The notes below the pieces were generated by a model. It saw only the letters and a program-made list of their open reading frames with translations, was not told the DNA's origin and searched no databases. A program made the position numbers and the translations under genes. A stretch of 43,189 bases of DNA from Streptomyces sp. E2N166. Its GTDB lineage: Bacteria; Actinomycetota; Actinomycetes; Streptomycetales; Streptomycetaceae. Shown here piece after piece: positions 1-7,429 of this stretch (within the stretch, counting starts at the first letter, position 1; every line of letters begins with the position of its first letter). Where the stretch lies: assembly GCF_003671715.1 (NCBI RefSeq), contig NZ_RAIF01000006.1:378144-421332 (forward strand), given 5' to 3'.

Positions 1-176
1 GGGCGGGCCCGTCCGTGTACTGCGGCTCGTCCGCACCGCGGACGGGGGTGAAGACGACGTCCTTCGCCACACCGTCCGCGGCCGTGGTGCCGAAATCCGC
101 TTGGACGACATCGAGGCACTTCGGTTCCCGCGCCCGCGGACGTGAGGCGGCGGACCGTCCTTGTCCGGCCGGCTCG
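1..176 (-). other. Possible coding fragment running off the left edge
   Basis: One minus-strand frame from about 120 down to 1 reads open with strong G/C bias at third positions and includes the stretch CLDVVQADFGTTAADG followed by KDVVFTPVRGADEP. It could be part of a gene continuing beyond the left edge, or a gene remnant behind the regulator at 228-674. No convincing start codon with a ribosome site was found, and the family was not recognised. Confidence 0.25.
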
Positions 177-227
177 GGGCGCTTTCCGCGTCGTCGGCGC
201 GGCCCCGTGGACGGCGCGCACGGCTCT

Positions 228-674
228 CTAACCGGCGTCCAACGGCCGTTCGAAGAACGTCTCCAGGACCACCGTCGCCTGGGTCCCGCTGACCCCGTCG
301 ATCGCGTAGAGACGGCGCAGCACGTCCTGGAGCCGTTCGGTGGTGGCCGTGCGCACCTTGACCAGGACGGCCGCGCTGCCGGCGATGACGTGCGCCTCCT
401 GGATCTCCGGCACGGCGGCGAAGTCCTCCGCCCGGTCCCCCATCCACGCCGTGGAGTCGACCAGCACGAAGGCCAGGACGCCGCGGTCGAGCGCCTCGGG
501 GTCGACGTCGACCGTGGTGGCCCTGATGACGCCCTGTTCGCGCAGTTTGCGGACGCGCTCATGGGCGGCGCCCGCCGACAGGCCGACCTCCTTGCCCAGA
601 GCGGCGTACGGCCGGGTGGCGTTCCGCTGGAGCAGCGCGATCAGCCGACGGTCAATCTCATCTACCGACTTCAT
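228..674 (-). CDS. Lrp/AsnC family transcriptional regulator
   Basis: This 148-residue protein has the usual Lrp/AsnC layout and length. An N-terminal winged helix-turn-helix (about residues 5-60, beginning DEIDRRLIALLQRNATRP) is followed by an alpha/beta ligand-sensing and oligomerisation domain (about 65-142). Such proteins bind DNA as dimers or octamers and respond to amino acids or related metabolites. The gene is divergent from the SMP-30-type lactonase at 751, and the 76-nt gap between them is AT-rich for this genome. The simplest inference is local control of that lactonase and of itself. The ATG at 674 starts MKSVDEIDRRL, a typical family N-terminus. The effector cannot be read from sequence. 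Confidence 0.88.
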   Translation of the reverse strand: MKSVDEIDRRLIALLQRNATRPYAALGKEVGLSAGAAHERVRKLREQGVIRATTVDVDPEALDRGVLAFVLVDSTAWMGDRAEDFAAVPEIQEAHVIAGSAAVLVKVRTATTERLQDVLRRLYAIDGVSGTQATVVLETFFERPLDAG

Positions 675-750
675 GTATGAACAGTATCTGATTCGGTTAT
701 CTGCGTGTTACGTTGAATGCAATCCTGATCATTCTCGTTGAGAGGAAGCC
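675..750. promoter_or_regulatory. Divergent promoter/operator region
   Basis: The gap between the divergent Lrp-type regulator and the lactonase is much richer in A/T than its surroundings. It contains an inverted repeat GAATG (715-719), 10 nt, CATTC (730-734). The downstream gene has the ribosome site GAGAGGAAG just before ATG 751. AT-rich dyads of this sort are typical Lrp/AsnC targets; that this regulator binds here is inference. Confidence 0.45.
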
Positions 751-1659
751 ATGTCCACCGACGGCCCGTACGAGATCCTGGACGACCGCTTCCGCACCGG
801 ACGCTGCGCGAACGGTGACAACAGGCTGGAGGTCCTGCACGAGGGCTGCCGCTGGGCCGAGGGCCCGCTGTACCTCCCCGCCTGGCGCCAGCTGGTCTGG
901 AGCGACATCCCCAACGACCGCATCCTGCGCTGGGACGAGGCCACCGGCACGGTCGGCGTCTTCCGGACTCCGGCCGGCCACAGCAACGGGAACACCCTCG
1001 ACCGGCAGGGCCGCCTGGTCACCTGCGAACAGGGCAACCGCCGAGTCACCCGCACCGAACCCGACGGGACCGTGACCGTCCTCGCCGACCGCTACGACGG
1101 CAAGCGGCTCAACAGTCCGAACGACTCCGTCGTACGCTCCGACGGCACGGTCTGGTTCTCCGACCCGGACTTCGGCATCACCAGCGACTACGAGGGCCAC
1201 CGCGCCGAGTCCGAGATCGGCGCGTGCAACGTGTACCGGATCGACCCGGTGTCGGGGGGCGTGCTGCTCGCCGCCGACGGATTCGATGGGCCCAACGGCG
1301 TCATCCTGTCCCCGGACGAGAAGCGGCTGTTCGTCTCCGACTCCCGGGCCTCCCGGATCCACGTGTTCGACATCCGCGAGGACGGCACGCTGTCCGACGG
1401 GAAGGTCTTCGCCGAGGGCCGCGGGGACGTGCGCTTCGACAACATCCGCTTCGACGACGAGGGCCGCCTGTGGGCCGCCGCGCTGGACGACGGCGTCCAC
1501 TGCTACGACCCCGACGGCACCCTCATCGGCCGGCTGCGCGTGCCCGAGCCCGTCTCCAACATCGCCTTCGGCGGTGCCAAGAACAACCGCCTGTTCATCA
1601 CCGCCACCACGTCCCTGTACTCACTGGTGATGTCGGTGACGGGCGCGCCGCGCCTCTAG
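751..1659 (+). CDS. SMP-30/gluconolactonase family hydrolase
   Basis: A 302-residue protein of the SMP-30/gluconolactonase/LRE family: six-bladed beta-propellers that use one divalent metal to hydrolyse sugar lactones or similar esters. The diagnostic segment LNSPNDSVVRSDGTVWFSDP supplies the expected Asn and Asp of the metal site. Later repeats such as GPNGVILSPDEKRLFVSDS are typical propeller blades. No signal peptide is seen, so it is probably cytoplasmic. It starts at ATG 751 behind GAGAGGAAG and is divergent from an Lrp-type regulator. The exact substrate (gluconolactone, another aldonolactone or a non-sugar lactone) cannot be assigned. Confidence 0.88.
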   Translation: MSTDGPYEILDDRFRTGRCANGDNRLEVLHEGCRWAEGPLYLPAWRQLVWSDIPNDRILRWDEATGTVGVFRTPAGHSNGNTLDRQGRLVTCEQGNRRVTRTEPDGTVTVLADRYDGKRLNSPNDSVVRSDGTVWFSDPDFGITSDYEGHRAESEIGACNVYRIDPVSGGVLLAADGFDGPNGVILSPDEKRLFVSDSRASRIHVFDIREDGTLSDGKVFAEGRGDVRFDNIRFDDEGRLWAAALDDGVHCYDPDGTLIGRLRVPEPVSNIAFGGAKNNRLFITATTSLYSLVMSVTGAPRL

Positions 1660-1757
1660 AAGGCCCGCCGCGCTTCCACTGACGGGACGGTCGTCGCGGG
1701 TGAGCCTGTGGGTGCCCACCGTGTGATCGGCCCGCACGAAGAGCAGGGACGAGCCCC

Positions 1758-1786
1758 GGGGGACGACGGTTTTCCGACCGTCCCCC
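1758..1786. terminator. Hairpin between lactonase and methyltransferase
   Basis: GGGGGACG (1758-1765) pairs with CGTCCCCC (1779-1786). An inner CGG/CCG pair (1767-1769 with 1774-1776) closes a TTTT loop. It lies about 100 nt after the lactonase stop and about 125 nt before the next start, so it is either a terminator or part of the leader of the methyltransferase gene. Confidence 0.45.
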
Positions 1787-1911
1787 TGGCACAACCGCCG
1801 GCGTACCGCGCCCCGATTTCCGCCGGGCTCCGAACCGGAGTACAGGAGAAGGCCGTTGCGACGTAGGTTGTGGTCAAGCACCCACGCCTCGCTGAAAGAC
1901 GGACCGTACCC

Positions 1912-2727
1912 ATGAGCGACCCTGTGACGACACCCGGCCACGCAGCGCACCAGAAGATCGACACCTCGGTGCCGCACTCGGCCCGGATCTGGAACTACTG
2001 GCTGGGCGGAAAGGACAACTACCCGGTCGACGAGGAGGCCGGCGACGCGTACACCGCCGTCTTCCCCGGCATCGTCACCATCGCCCGCAGCAGCCGCGCC
2101 TTCCTGCGCCGCAACATCACGTACCTGGTCGCCGAGGCGGGTGTCCGGCAGTTCCTCGACATCGGGACCGGTCTGCCGACCGCCGACAACACCCATGAGG
2201 TCGCCCAGCGCATCGCCCCCGAGGCCCGGATCGTCTACGTCGACAACGACCCGATGGTGCTCGCTCACGCCCGCGCGCTGCTCTACTCCACCCCCGAGGG
2301 GGCGACCGCCTACATCGACTCCGACGTGCTCGACCCCGACAGCGTTCTGCGGGACGCCGCCAGGACGCTGGACTTCGAGCGACCCATCGCCCTCATCCTC
2401 AGCAACATCCTGGGGCACGTGGCGGACTACGACCGGGCGCGTTCCATCGTCACCCGGCTGATGGAAGCGCTTCCGTCCGGCAGCTACCTGTCCGTCAACG
2501 ACGGCTCGCGGGGCATCGACCCGGAATTCGACCGGGCCCAGGACGCCTACAACGAGAGCGGCGCCGCCCCCTACATCCTGCGCACCGTCGATCAGATCAC
2601 GGCGTTCTTCGACGGCCTGGAGCTCGTGGAGCCCGGGGTCGTCCCGGTCACCCGCTGGCGTCCGGAAGCCGGCTCCGCCACCCCGGAGCTCATCGGCGAA
2701 CACGGCGGCCTCGCCCGCAAGCCGTGA
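1912..2727 (+). CDS. DUF574 / SAV2177-type SAM-dependent methyltransferase
   Basis: This 271-residue protein belongs to the actinobacterial DUF574 (SAV2177-like) methyltransferase family, numerous in Streptomyces. The family signature RIWNYWLGGKDNYPVD lies near residues 24-40, and the SAM-binding loop DIGTGLPTADNTHEV is followed by the acidic VYVDNDPMVLAHARALL. The fold is a Rossmann class I methyltransferase and the acceptor is unknown. ATG 1912 was chosen because MSDPVTTPGHAAHQ is typical of family N-termini; an in-frame start 42 nt upstream is possible but adds a non-homologous tail. No operon partner is evident. Confidence 0.85.
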   Translation: MSDPVTTPGHAAHQKIDTSVPHSARIWNYWLGGKDNYPVDEEAGDAYTAVFPGIVTIARSSRAFLRRNITYLVAEAGVRQFLDIGTGLPTADNTHEVAQRIAPEARIVYVDNDPMVLAHARALLYSTPEGATAYIDSDVLDPDSVLRDAARTLDFERPIALILSNILGHVADYDRARSIVTRLMEALPSGSYLSVNDGSRGIDPEFDRAQDAYNESGAAPYILRTVDQITAFFDGLELVEPGVVPVTRWRPEAGSATPELIGEHGGLARKP

Positions 2728-2816
2728 CACCCGTCCGCGTTCGCCCCTGAAGGATCAGGCCCGGTGCGCCGCTGCGCACCGGCGCTCGACCGACGCTACC
2801 GAGAGGAGCGGCACCC

Positions 2817-3650
2817 ATGGCCGAATGGCCGTTGCCCGAGACGTTCCCCAGCGGTTCCGGAGCCGTCCGCTGGAACCGGCTGGGCGGAGCGGACCGGCCA
2901 CCGCTTGTCCTGCTGCACGGCACGCCGTTCTCGTCGTACGTCTGGCGTGCGGTGGCCCGTTCGCTGGCGCGCGACCATCAGGTGTTCGTCTGGGACATGC
3001 CCGGCTACGGAATGTCGGAGAAGTCCGCGGGCCAGGACGTGTCCCTCGCCGCCCAGGGCCGGGTCTTCACCGAACTCCTGGGCCACTGGGGCCTCGAGGA
3101 CCCGCTCGTCGTCGCCCACGACTTCGGCGGCGCCGTCGCTCTGCGGGCCCACCTGCTGCACGGCGTCGGCTACCGGGCCCTCGCCCTGGTCGATCCGGTC
3201 GCGCTGGCACCCTGGGGATCGCCGTTCTTCCGGCTGGTCCGCGACCACGCGGAGGTCTTCGAGGAGCTGCCGCCGGCGCTCCATCGGGCTCTCGTCCGTG
3301 AGTACGTCGGTTCCACCGGCGGCCCGGGGCTGCATCCCACGGTGCTGGACCAGCTCGTCGAGCCCTGGCTCGGCGAGTCGGGGCAGTCTGCCTTCTACCG
3401 GCAGATCGCCCAGGCGGACCAGCGCTACACCGACGAGATCCAGGACCGTTACCCCGGGATCGACGTCCCGACGCTGATCTGCTGGGGCGAGGACGACGCG
3501 TGGATTCCCGTGGCGAAGGGACGCGAACTCGCCGCTGCCGTCCCCGGCGCCCGATGGGAGCCGATCGCCCACGCGGGTCATCTCGTCCAGGAGGACGCGC
3601 CCGCCGAGCTGACGGCCGCGCTGCTCGCCTTCCTGCGGCACCCTCACTGA
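2817..3650 (+). CDS. Alpha/beta hydrolase, epoxide hydrolase/haloalkane dehalogenase type
   Basis: A 277-residue alpha/beta-hydrolase fold protein. The oxyanion motif HGTPFSSYVWR is near residue 40. The nucleophile elbow reads AHDFGGA, so the nucleophile is Asp rather than Ser. That places it with epoxide hydrolases, haloalkane dehalogenases and related dehalogenases, not esterases. The acid is probably within WGEDDAW and the catalytic His in AGHLVQEDAP. The start follows GAGAGGAGCGGCACCC, a good ribosome site. No signal peptide is visible. The gene sits alone and is closed by a very strong hairpin at 3681-3726. The substrate cannot be called. Confidence 0.85.
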   Translation: MAEWPLPETFPSGSGAVRWNRLGGADRPPLVLLHGTPFSSYVWRAVARSLARDHQVFVWDMPGYGMSEKSAGQDVSLAAQGRVFTELLGHWGLEDPLVVAHDFGGAVALRAHLLHGVGYRALALVDPVALAPWGSPFFRLVRDHAEVFEELPPALHRALVREYVGSTGGPGLHPTVLDQLVEPWLGESGQSAFYRQIAQADQRYTDEIQDRYPGIDVPTLICWGEDDAWIPVAKGRELAAAVPGARWEPIAHAGHLVQEDAPAELTAALLAFLRHPH

Positions 3651-3680
3651 GGACAGCGGCGCGAGGGGCCTCGCGACAGA

Positions 3681-3726
3681 CACGGGCACGGTGCCGGGAA
3701 CGGTCGTTCCCGGCACCGTGCCCGTG
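3681..3726. terminator. Bidirectional terminator hairpin
   Basis: Two 22-nt arms (3681-3702 and 3705-3726) are exact reverse complements separated by only 2 nt. They form a very stable hairpin between the convergent hydrolase (ending 3650) and cold-shock gene (ending 3743). There is no U-tract, as is common for Streptomyces terminators. Confidence 0.8.
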
Positions 3727-3742
3727 CTCGGCGCTCTCCCGG

Positions 3743-3946
3743 TCAGGCGGGGGTGATGTTCTCCGCCTGCGGGCCCTTCTGGCCCTGGGTGATGTCGAAG
3801 GTGACGGCCTGGCCTTCCTGCAGCTCGCGGTAGCCGGAGGCGTTGATGTTGGAGTAGTGCGCGAAGACGTCGGGACCGCCGCCGTCCTGCGCGATGAAGC
3901 CGAAGCCCTTTTCAGAGTTGAACCACTTGACGGTTCCGCTGGCCAT
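3743..3946 (-). CDS. Cold-shock domain protein (CspA family)
   Basis: A 67-residue single cold-shock domain, the normal length. It starts [18 protein letters not shown] and carries both nucleic-acid-binding motifs: KGFGFI (RNP1) and DVFAHYS (RNP2). Proteins of this family bind single-stranded RNA or DNA and act as RNA chaperones or antiterminators in the cytoplasm. ATG 3946 gives the canonical N-terminus; the longer reading frame upstream lies in the leader and has no family similarity. It converges on the alpha/beta hydrolase across a shared terminator. Confidence 0.95.
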   Translation of the reverse strand: MASGTVKWFNSEKGFGFIAQDGGGPDVFAHYSNINASGYRELQEGQAVTFDITQGQKGPQAENITPA

Positions 3947-4028
3947 GCCTTTGCCTTTCAGCCGATATCGGATCCGCACCGTGCGAACCCGGAGGTGGTC
4001 GTCCTGGTCCTCCGGCATTGCACAGCAA

Positions 4029-4054
4029 ACCGCCCGCACTCCGGCGCGGGCGGT
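4029..4054 (-). promoter_or_regulatory. Hairpin in the 5' leader of the cold-shock gene
   Basis: ACCGCCCGC (4029-4037) and GCGGGCGGT (4046-4054) form a perfect 9-bp stem with an 8-nt loop, 80-110 nt upstream of the csp start. On the minus strand it is followed by TTTGCTGTGC, a weak T-rich run. It may be an attenuator or structured leader, since cold-shock genes in other bacteria use structured 5' UTRs, or simply the terminator of something upstream. No experimental parallel is claimed. Confidence 0.45.
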
Positions 4055-4176
4055 CTGGGCGAACCACGACATCTGCTGCTGACGCTACACGGCATGTCCG
4101 AGCCCCACCAGTGAGTAAGGGGGGTGAGCGGCAACGATGTTGCGAACCGGGGCCGTGACGGCGCGCCGGAGCGGCG

Positions 4177-4440
4177 TCACATCCCGGTCATCAGCCGCGC
4201 ATGGTGCAGGAGTCGCTCCTCGACCTGCTCGGCGGTGGCTGCGCCGGAGAGGACGTCGATGCCGCAGCCGCCCTCCAGCGCCACCAGGCCGCGGGCGGGC
4301 GACGAGGTCGCAGGGGCGCCGGCCGCCTCGCTGCGGAAGGTGACGGGGAGCACCCCGTACAGGAGGCGGCTGGTCGTCCCGGCCTCGCCCGGGAAGGGGA
4401 TGCCGGAGGCGACGCGGGCCGCGAGCCGGGGCCCAGGGGG
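4177..4440 (-). pseudogene. Possible C-terminal remnant of an unrecognised protein
   Basis: The minus strand shows a G/C-biased frame ending at 4177 that includes GLVALEGGCGIDVLSGA and a helix-like tail EQVEERLLHHARLMTGM. Upstream it runs into sequence that is better explained by a plus-strand permease remnant, so no complete gene with a start and ribosome site can be drawn. It may be the broken end of a minus-strand gene. Family not recognised. Confidence 0.25.
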
Positions 4441-4647
4441 TGGGAGCGGCCTCCACGGCTTCGGCGCCGCCGCCGACGTGTATCTCCTGACCAAGCTGGA
4501 CCACACGGCCGTCCTGCTCGGCAGCGCGTGGCTCGTCCTCGGCAGCGCGCACCTGGGCGTGCGCTCACCCGCGGGTTCCGGCGGGAGCCTCCCGAGCGGC
4601 ACCTGGAGGCCAGAGAGCAGGCATCCTCGGCGGCCGCCGCGCAGTGA
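4440..4647 (+). pseudogene. Frameshifted C-terminal remnant of an APC-type amino acid permease
   Basis: In one plus frame (about 4440-4560) the translation reads GFGAAADVYLLTKLDHTAVL and continues LGSAWLVLGSAHLGV, which resembles the last membrane helix of APC-superfamily permeases. The natural continuation, LTRGFRREPPERHLE then AREQASSAAAAQ and a stop at 4647, lies in a different frame, so an indel near 4558-4563 separates them. Only the last helix and cytoplasmic tail of a roughly 480-residue family remain; nothing permease-like is seen upstream. I read this as a decayed gene end. The APC assignment is from memory of family C-termini. Confidence 0.5.
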
Positions 4648-4771
4648 TCCGTGGGAACGGCCGCGTCGTCACTTCCCTGCGCCAAACGGGGGAGACGGCG
4701 AGGCGGCCGCACAACCCGGTTCCGTGAGTGGTCTAGCAATGAGTAGTCCACACACGGAGTCGGAGATCGAT

Positions 4772-5536
4772 ATGACCGTCAGGAAAGCGCTGGCCCTGGT
4801 GATCGGCGCTGTCATGTGCACCGGCGTGCTGGGGACCGGTTGCGCACAGCAGCAGTCGGGCGCCTCCTCCCCGGACGCGCAGACGCCCGGCAGATCCGCG
4901 TCCCAGCCGGCGTCCCCGCTGCCCGCTCCCCCACGCTCCTTTCCGCGCCCTCTTCCCGGGCTCGGACCGGCGACGCGGGCCCGGATCCCCGACGCCTCCC
5001 GGCAGGCGCTGGTGGTCACGGGCGGCACGGAGAGTTCGTACGAGGCGCAGACGGTGCTCTACGAGCAGTACCCCGCACAGGGCTGGCGCGCCGTGGCCGG
5101 TCCGTGGCCCGCCCACAACGGTCTGCGCGGCTGGACCGACGACCACGAGGCGGGCGACCTGCACACACCCATCGGCGTCTTCCGGCTCAGTGACGCCGGG
5201 GGCCGGCTGCCCGACCCGGGGACCCGGCTCCCGTACGACCAGGACCCGGAGTTCGCCGTGTCGGGCACCGGGCATTTCGGCGAGCCGCTGGAGGGTTCCT
5301 TCGACTACGTGATCGCCATCGACTACAACCGGGTGCCCGGCACCACCCCGCTGGACAAGACGCGCCCGCTGGGCGAGGACGAGGGCGGCGGCGTCTGGAT
5401 CCACGTGGACCACGACGGGCCGACCAACGCCTGCGTGTCCCTGAGCGAGGAGCACATGCGCGCGTTGCTCAAGACCCTGGACCCGGACAAGGAGCCGGTC
5501 GTCGTCATGGGCCCGGAGTCGGTCCTGGCGCGGTAG
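4772..5536 (+). CDS. L,D-transpeptidase (YkuD domain) lipoprotein
   Basis: A 254-residue exported protein. A short n-region, a hydrophobic stretch (ALALVIGAVMCTGVL) and GTGC suggest a lipoprotein signal with Cys near residue 21, though the lipobox is not ideal. A Ser/Pro-rich linker follows (about 22-65), then a YkuD-type catalytic domain. The active site reads WIHVDHDGPTNACVSLS, with the His and Cys expected of L,D-transpeptidases that form 3-3 peptidoglycan crosslinks or attach groups to stem peptides. ATG 4772 has GGAG six bases upstream; an in-frame ATG at 4739 has a poorer site. It acts outside the membrane. A short hairpin at 5545-5564 probably ends the transcript. Confidence 0.85.
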   Translation: MTVRKALALVIGAVMCTGVLGTGCAQQQSGASSPDAQTPGRSASQPASPLPAPPRSFPRPLPGLGPATRARIPDASRQALVVTGGTESSYEAQTVLYEQYPAQGWRAVAGPWPAHNGLRGWTDDHEAGDLHTPIGVFRLSDAGGRLPDPGTRLPYDQDPEFAVSGTGHFGEPLEGSFDYVIAIDYNRVPGTTPLDKTRPLGEDEGGGVWIHVDHDGPTNACVSLSEEHMRALLKTLDPDKEPVVVMGPESVLAR

Positions 5537-5544
5537 CGCGAACC

Positions 5545-5564
5545 CGGCGGGCGTCCACCCGCCG
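5545..5564 (+). terminator. Hairpin after the L,D-transpeptidase gene
   Basis: CGGCGGG (5545-5551) and CCCGCCG (5558-5564) form a 7-bp stem with a 6-nt loop, beginning 9 nt after the stop codon. The position fits a terminator. The rest of the gap to 5760 shows nothing I can support. Confidence 0.5.
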
Positions 5565-5760
5565 TAGACGTCCGGTGCGAGGCGGCAACGGAACACTGCC
5601 TCCCCCGAGCCCGCCAGGCGTACCGGTTCGTGTCACGCGGCCTTGACTGAGCGGTTCGCGCTCGGCCTACTGGAGACACGACTGGGCGAATTCGGGGGAC
5701 TGGTCCAGTGTCGGCCCGTATGTCAGCCCCCGGCCGGGACGGCAGGTCAGGAGTGCGACA

Positions 5761-6147
5761 GTGCGGCGTCGATGGGCAGCGGCGGCAGTTCTGCCGGCAT
5801 GGGCACTGCTGCATCTCGTCGCCCCTCGGCCACCGGGTCCCGCGATGCCGGGACCGGACCGGGACACCGCGGGGATGTCGGCGGCGGCGACGGCGACGGT
5901 GACGGCCGAGGAGGCCGGGGCGCCGGGCCCGTGCGAGGAGAACCCCGTACTCCGCCATGTCGCCGTCCGGTCGCCGAGGACCGCGGAAGCCGTCGGTGCC
6001 GACGACCGCGCCGCCGCCTGCGCCCCGGCGCCGGCCTGCGCCCCGTGGCCGGGCGGCACGGGCCTCCGCCCGACGGGACCGGCGGGCGGGCCGCAAGCGG
6101 GCTGGGGTGCCCGAGGCGCACCCGAGTCGCAGACGTTTCACTGCTGA
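5761..6147 (+). CDS. Small exported or membrane-anchored protein of unknown function
   Basis: A 128-residue protein starting with GTG 5761, with AGGAG (5749-5753 region) well placed upstream and strong G/C third-position bias throughout. The N-terminus MRRRWAAAAVLPAWALLHLV is a positively charged then hydrophobic signal or anchor. The rest is rich in Ala, Pro and Gly with four Cys (CEEN, two in ACAPAPACAP, and the C-terminal residue), so disulphides outside the cell are possible. It lies 114 nt before the CelD-like gene on the same strand. I do not recognise the family. Confidence 0.55.
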   Translation: MRRRWAAAAVLPAWALLHLVAPRPPGPAMPGPDRDTAGMSAAATATVTAEEAGAPGPCEENPVLRHVAVRSPRTAEAVGADDRAAACAPAPACAPWPGGTGLRPTGPAGGPQAGWGARGAPESQTFHC

Positions 6148-6261
6148 GCAACGGCAGTGCCGACAAGGCCTGCGCCGCGCGGCCTGAGTACTGCCCGCCG
6201 AAACGCGGTGTCCAGCAGGCCTTCGTGTGTCCGGAGTTCCGATCACGCAGGAGGCAGGCGA

Positions 6262-7347
6262 ATGTCCGATAAGCGCATAGACGTGGTCGGGCCGGAAGAG
6301 CTCGGCGCGGACGACCGGAAGATCTGGCGGGAGCTCAGGGCCGCCTCCGGAGCCCCGGCGAATCCGTTCCTGGACCCGGCGTTCACCGCGGCGGTCGGAC
6401 TGGTCAGGCCGCGGGCCGCGGTCGCGGTGCTGCGGGAGGACGGGGCACCGGTCGGGTATTTTCCGCACGAGCGGGGCTTCGCCGGTCGCGGGCGGGCCAT
6501 CGGACTCGGAGTCTCGGACAGTCAGGGCGCCGTCCTGCGCGACGGCATCCGTCTCGACGCCCGCGCGCTGCTGCGGGCCTGTGCCCTCTCGTCCTGGGAG
6601 TTCGACAACCTCGAGGCCGGACAGGACCTGTTCCTGCCCCACGCGACCGAGGAGCTGGCTTCCCCCGTCGTCGACCTCGGCGCCGGGTTCGAGCGGTACG
6701 CGGAGAGCCTGCGCCGGAACTCGCCGGGCTTCCTCAAGCAGACCCTCGTCAAGGAGCGGAAACTCGCCCGTCAGGTCGGCGAGGTGCGCTTCGTGTACGA
6801 CGACCCGGACCCCGGGGCGTTACGGGCGCTCATGCGGTGGAAGTCCGCCCAGTACCGGCGGACGGGCCGACGGGACCGGTTCGCGCAGGCGTGGATCACC
6901 CGGCTGGTGGAACTGCTCGCCCGGAGCGGCGATCCCGAGTGCCGAGGGGTGCTGTCCGTGCTCTACGCCGCCGGCCGGCCCGTGGCCGCACACTTCGGGC
7001 TGCGTTCGCCCACGGTCCTGTCCTGGTGGTTCCCGGCGTACGACCGCGCCTACGGCAAGTACTCCCCCGGGCTCCTGCTGTTGTCGCGGATGCTGGAGGC
7101 GGCTGCCGCCGACGGGATCGAACTGGTCGACCTGGGCAGCGGGCCGGCCCGCTACAAGGAGTCGTTCAAGACCCGTGACCTGACAGTGCACGCCGGCGCC
7201 GTGGTACGCCCGGGGCCGGGCGGTGCCCCCTACCGGCTGGGCCGGGAGCCGGTGCGGGCCGCCCGCCGGTTCGTGCACGACCGGCCGGTGCTGGCCCGCA
7301 CCGCGTCCCGGGCGCTGGAGGGGCTGGGGCGGCTGCGGGAGCGTTGA
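6262..7347 (+). CDS. CelD/BcsL-like GNAT-fold acyltransferase
   Basis: A 361-residue protein resembling the CelD/BcsL and FemX-like group of double-GNAT acyltransferases that modify exopolysaccharide or cell-wall precursors. Supporting segments are NPFLDPAF near the N-terminus, the basic middle FLKQTLVKERKLARQVGEV, WKSAQYRRTGRRDRF, and the C-terminal GNAT-like YSPGLLLLSRMLEAA followed by DLGSGPARYKESFKTRD, which is very typical of this family. It starts at ATG 6262 behind CAGGAGG. No signal peptide is seen, so it acts in the cytoplasm. It converges on the GH109 gene across a hairpin terminator. The acyl acceptor is unknown; a role in surface polysaccharide modification is inference. Confidence 0.75.
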   Translation: MSDKRIDVVGPEELGADDRKIWRELRAASGAPANPFLDPAFTAAVGLVRPRAAVAVLREDGAPVGYFPHERGFAGRGRAIGLGVSDSQGAVLRDGIRLDARALLRACALSSWEFDNLEAGQDLFLPHATEELASPVVDLGAGFERYAESLRRNSPGFLKQTLVKERKLARQVGEVRFVYDDPDPGALRALMRWKSAQYRRTGRRDRFAQAWITRLVELLARSGDPECRGVLSVLYAAGRPVAAHFGLRSPTVLSWWFPAYDRAYGKYSPGLLLLSRMLEAAAADGIELVDLGSGPARYKESFKTRDLTVHAGAVVRPGPGGAPYRLGREPVRAARRFVHDRPVLARTASRALEGLGRLRER

Positions 7348-7378
7348 CACCGCGTCGGCCCGTGCCCGCCGGGACGTG

Positions 7379-7406
7379 CCGTCACGGCTGCTCAGGGCCG
7401 TGGCGG
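7379..7406. terminator. Bidirectional terminator hairpin
   Basis: CCGTCACGGC (7379-7388) pairs with GCCGTGGCGG (7397-7406), ten base pairs with one T-G pair and an 8-nt loop. It lies between two convergent genes ending at 7347 and 7430. Confidence 0.65.
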
Positions 7407-7429
7407 GACCCGTGCCGTCGGTCTCCCGC

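Noticed and set aside
697..1500. Long minus-strand reading frame opposite the lactonase gene
   Set aside because: It mirrors the codon bias of the plus-strand gene and its translation is a low-complexity Val/Ala/Gly string typical of antisense shadows in high-GC DNA.
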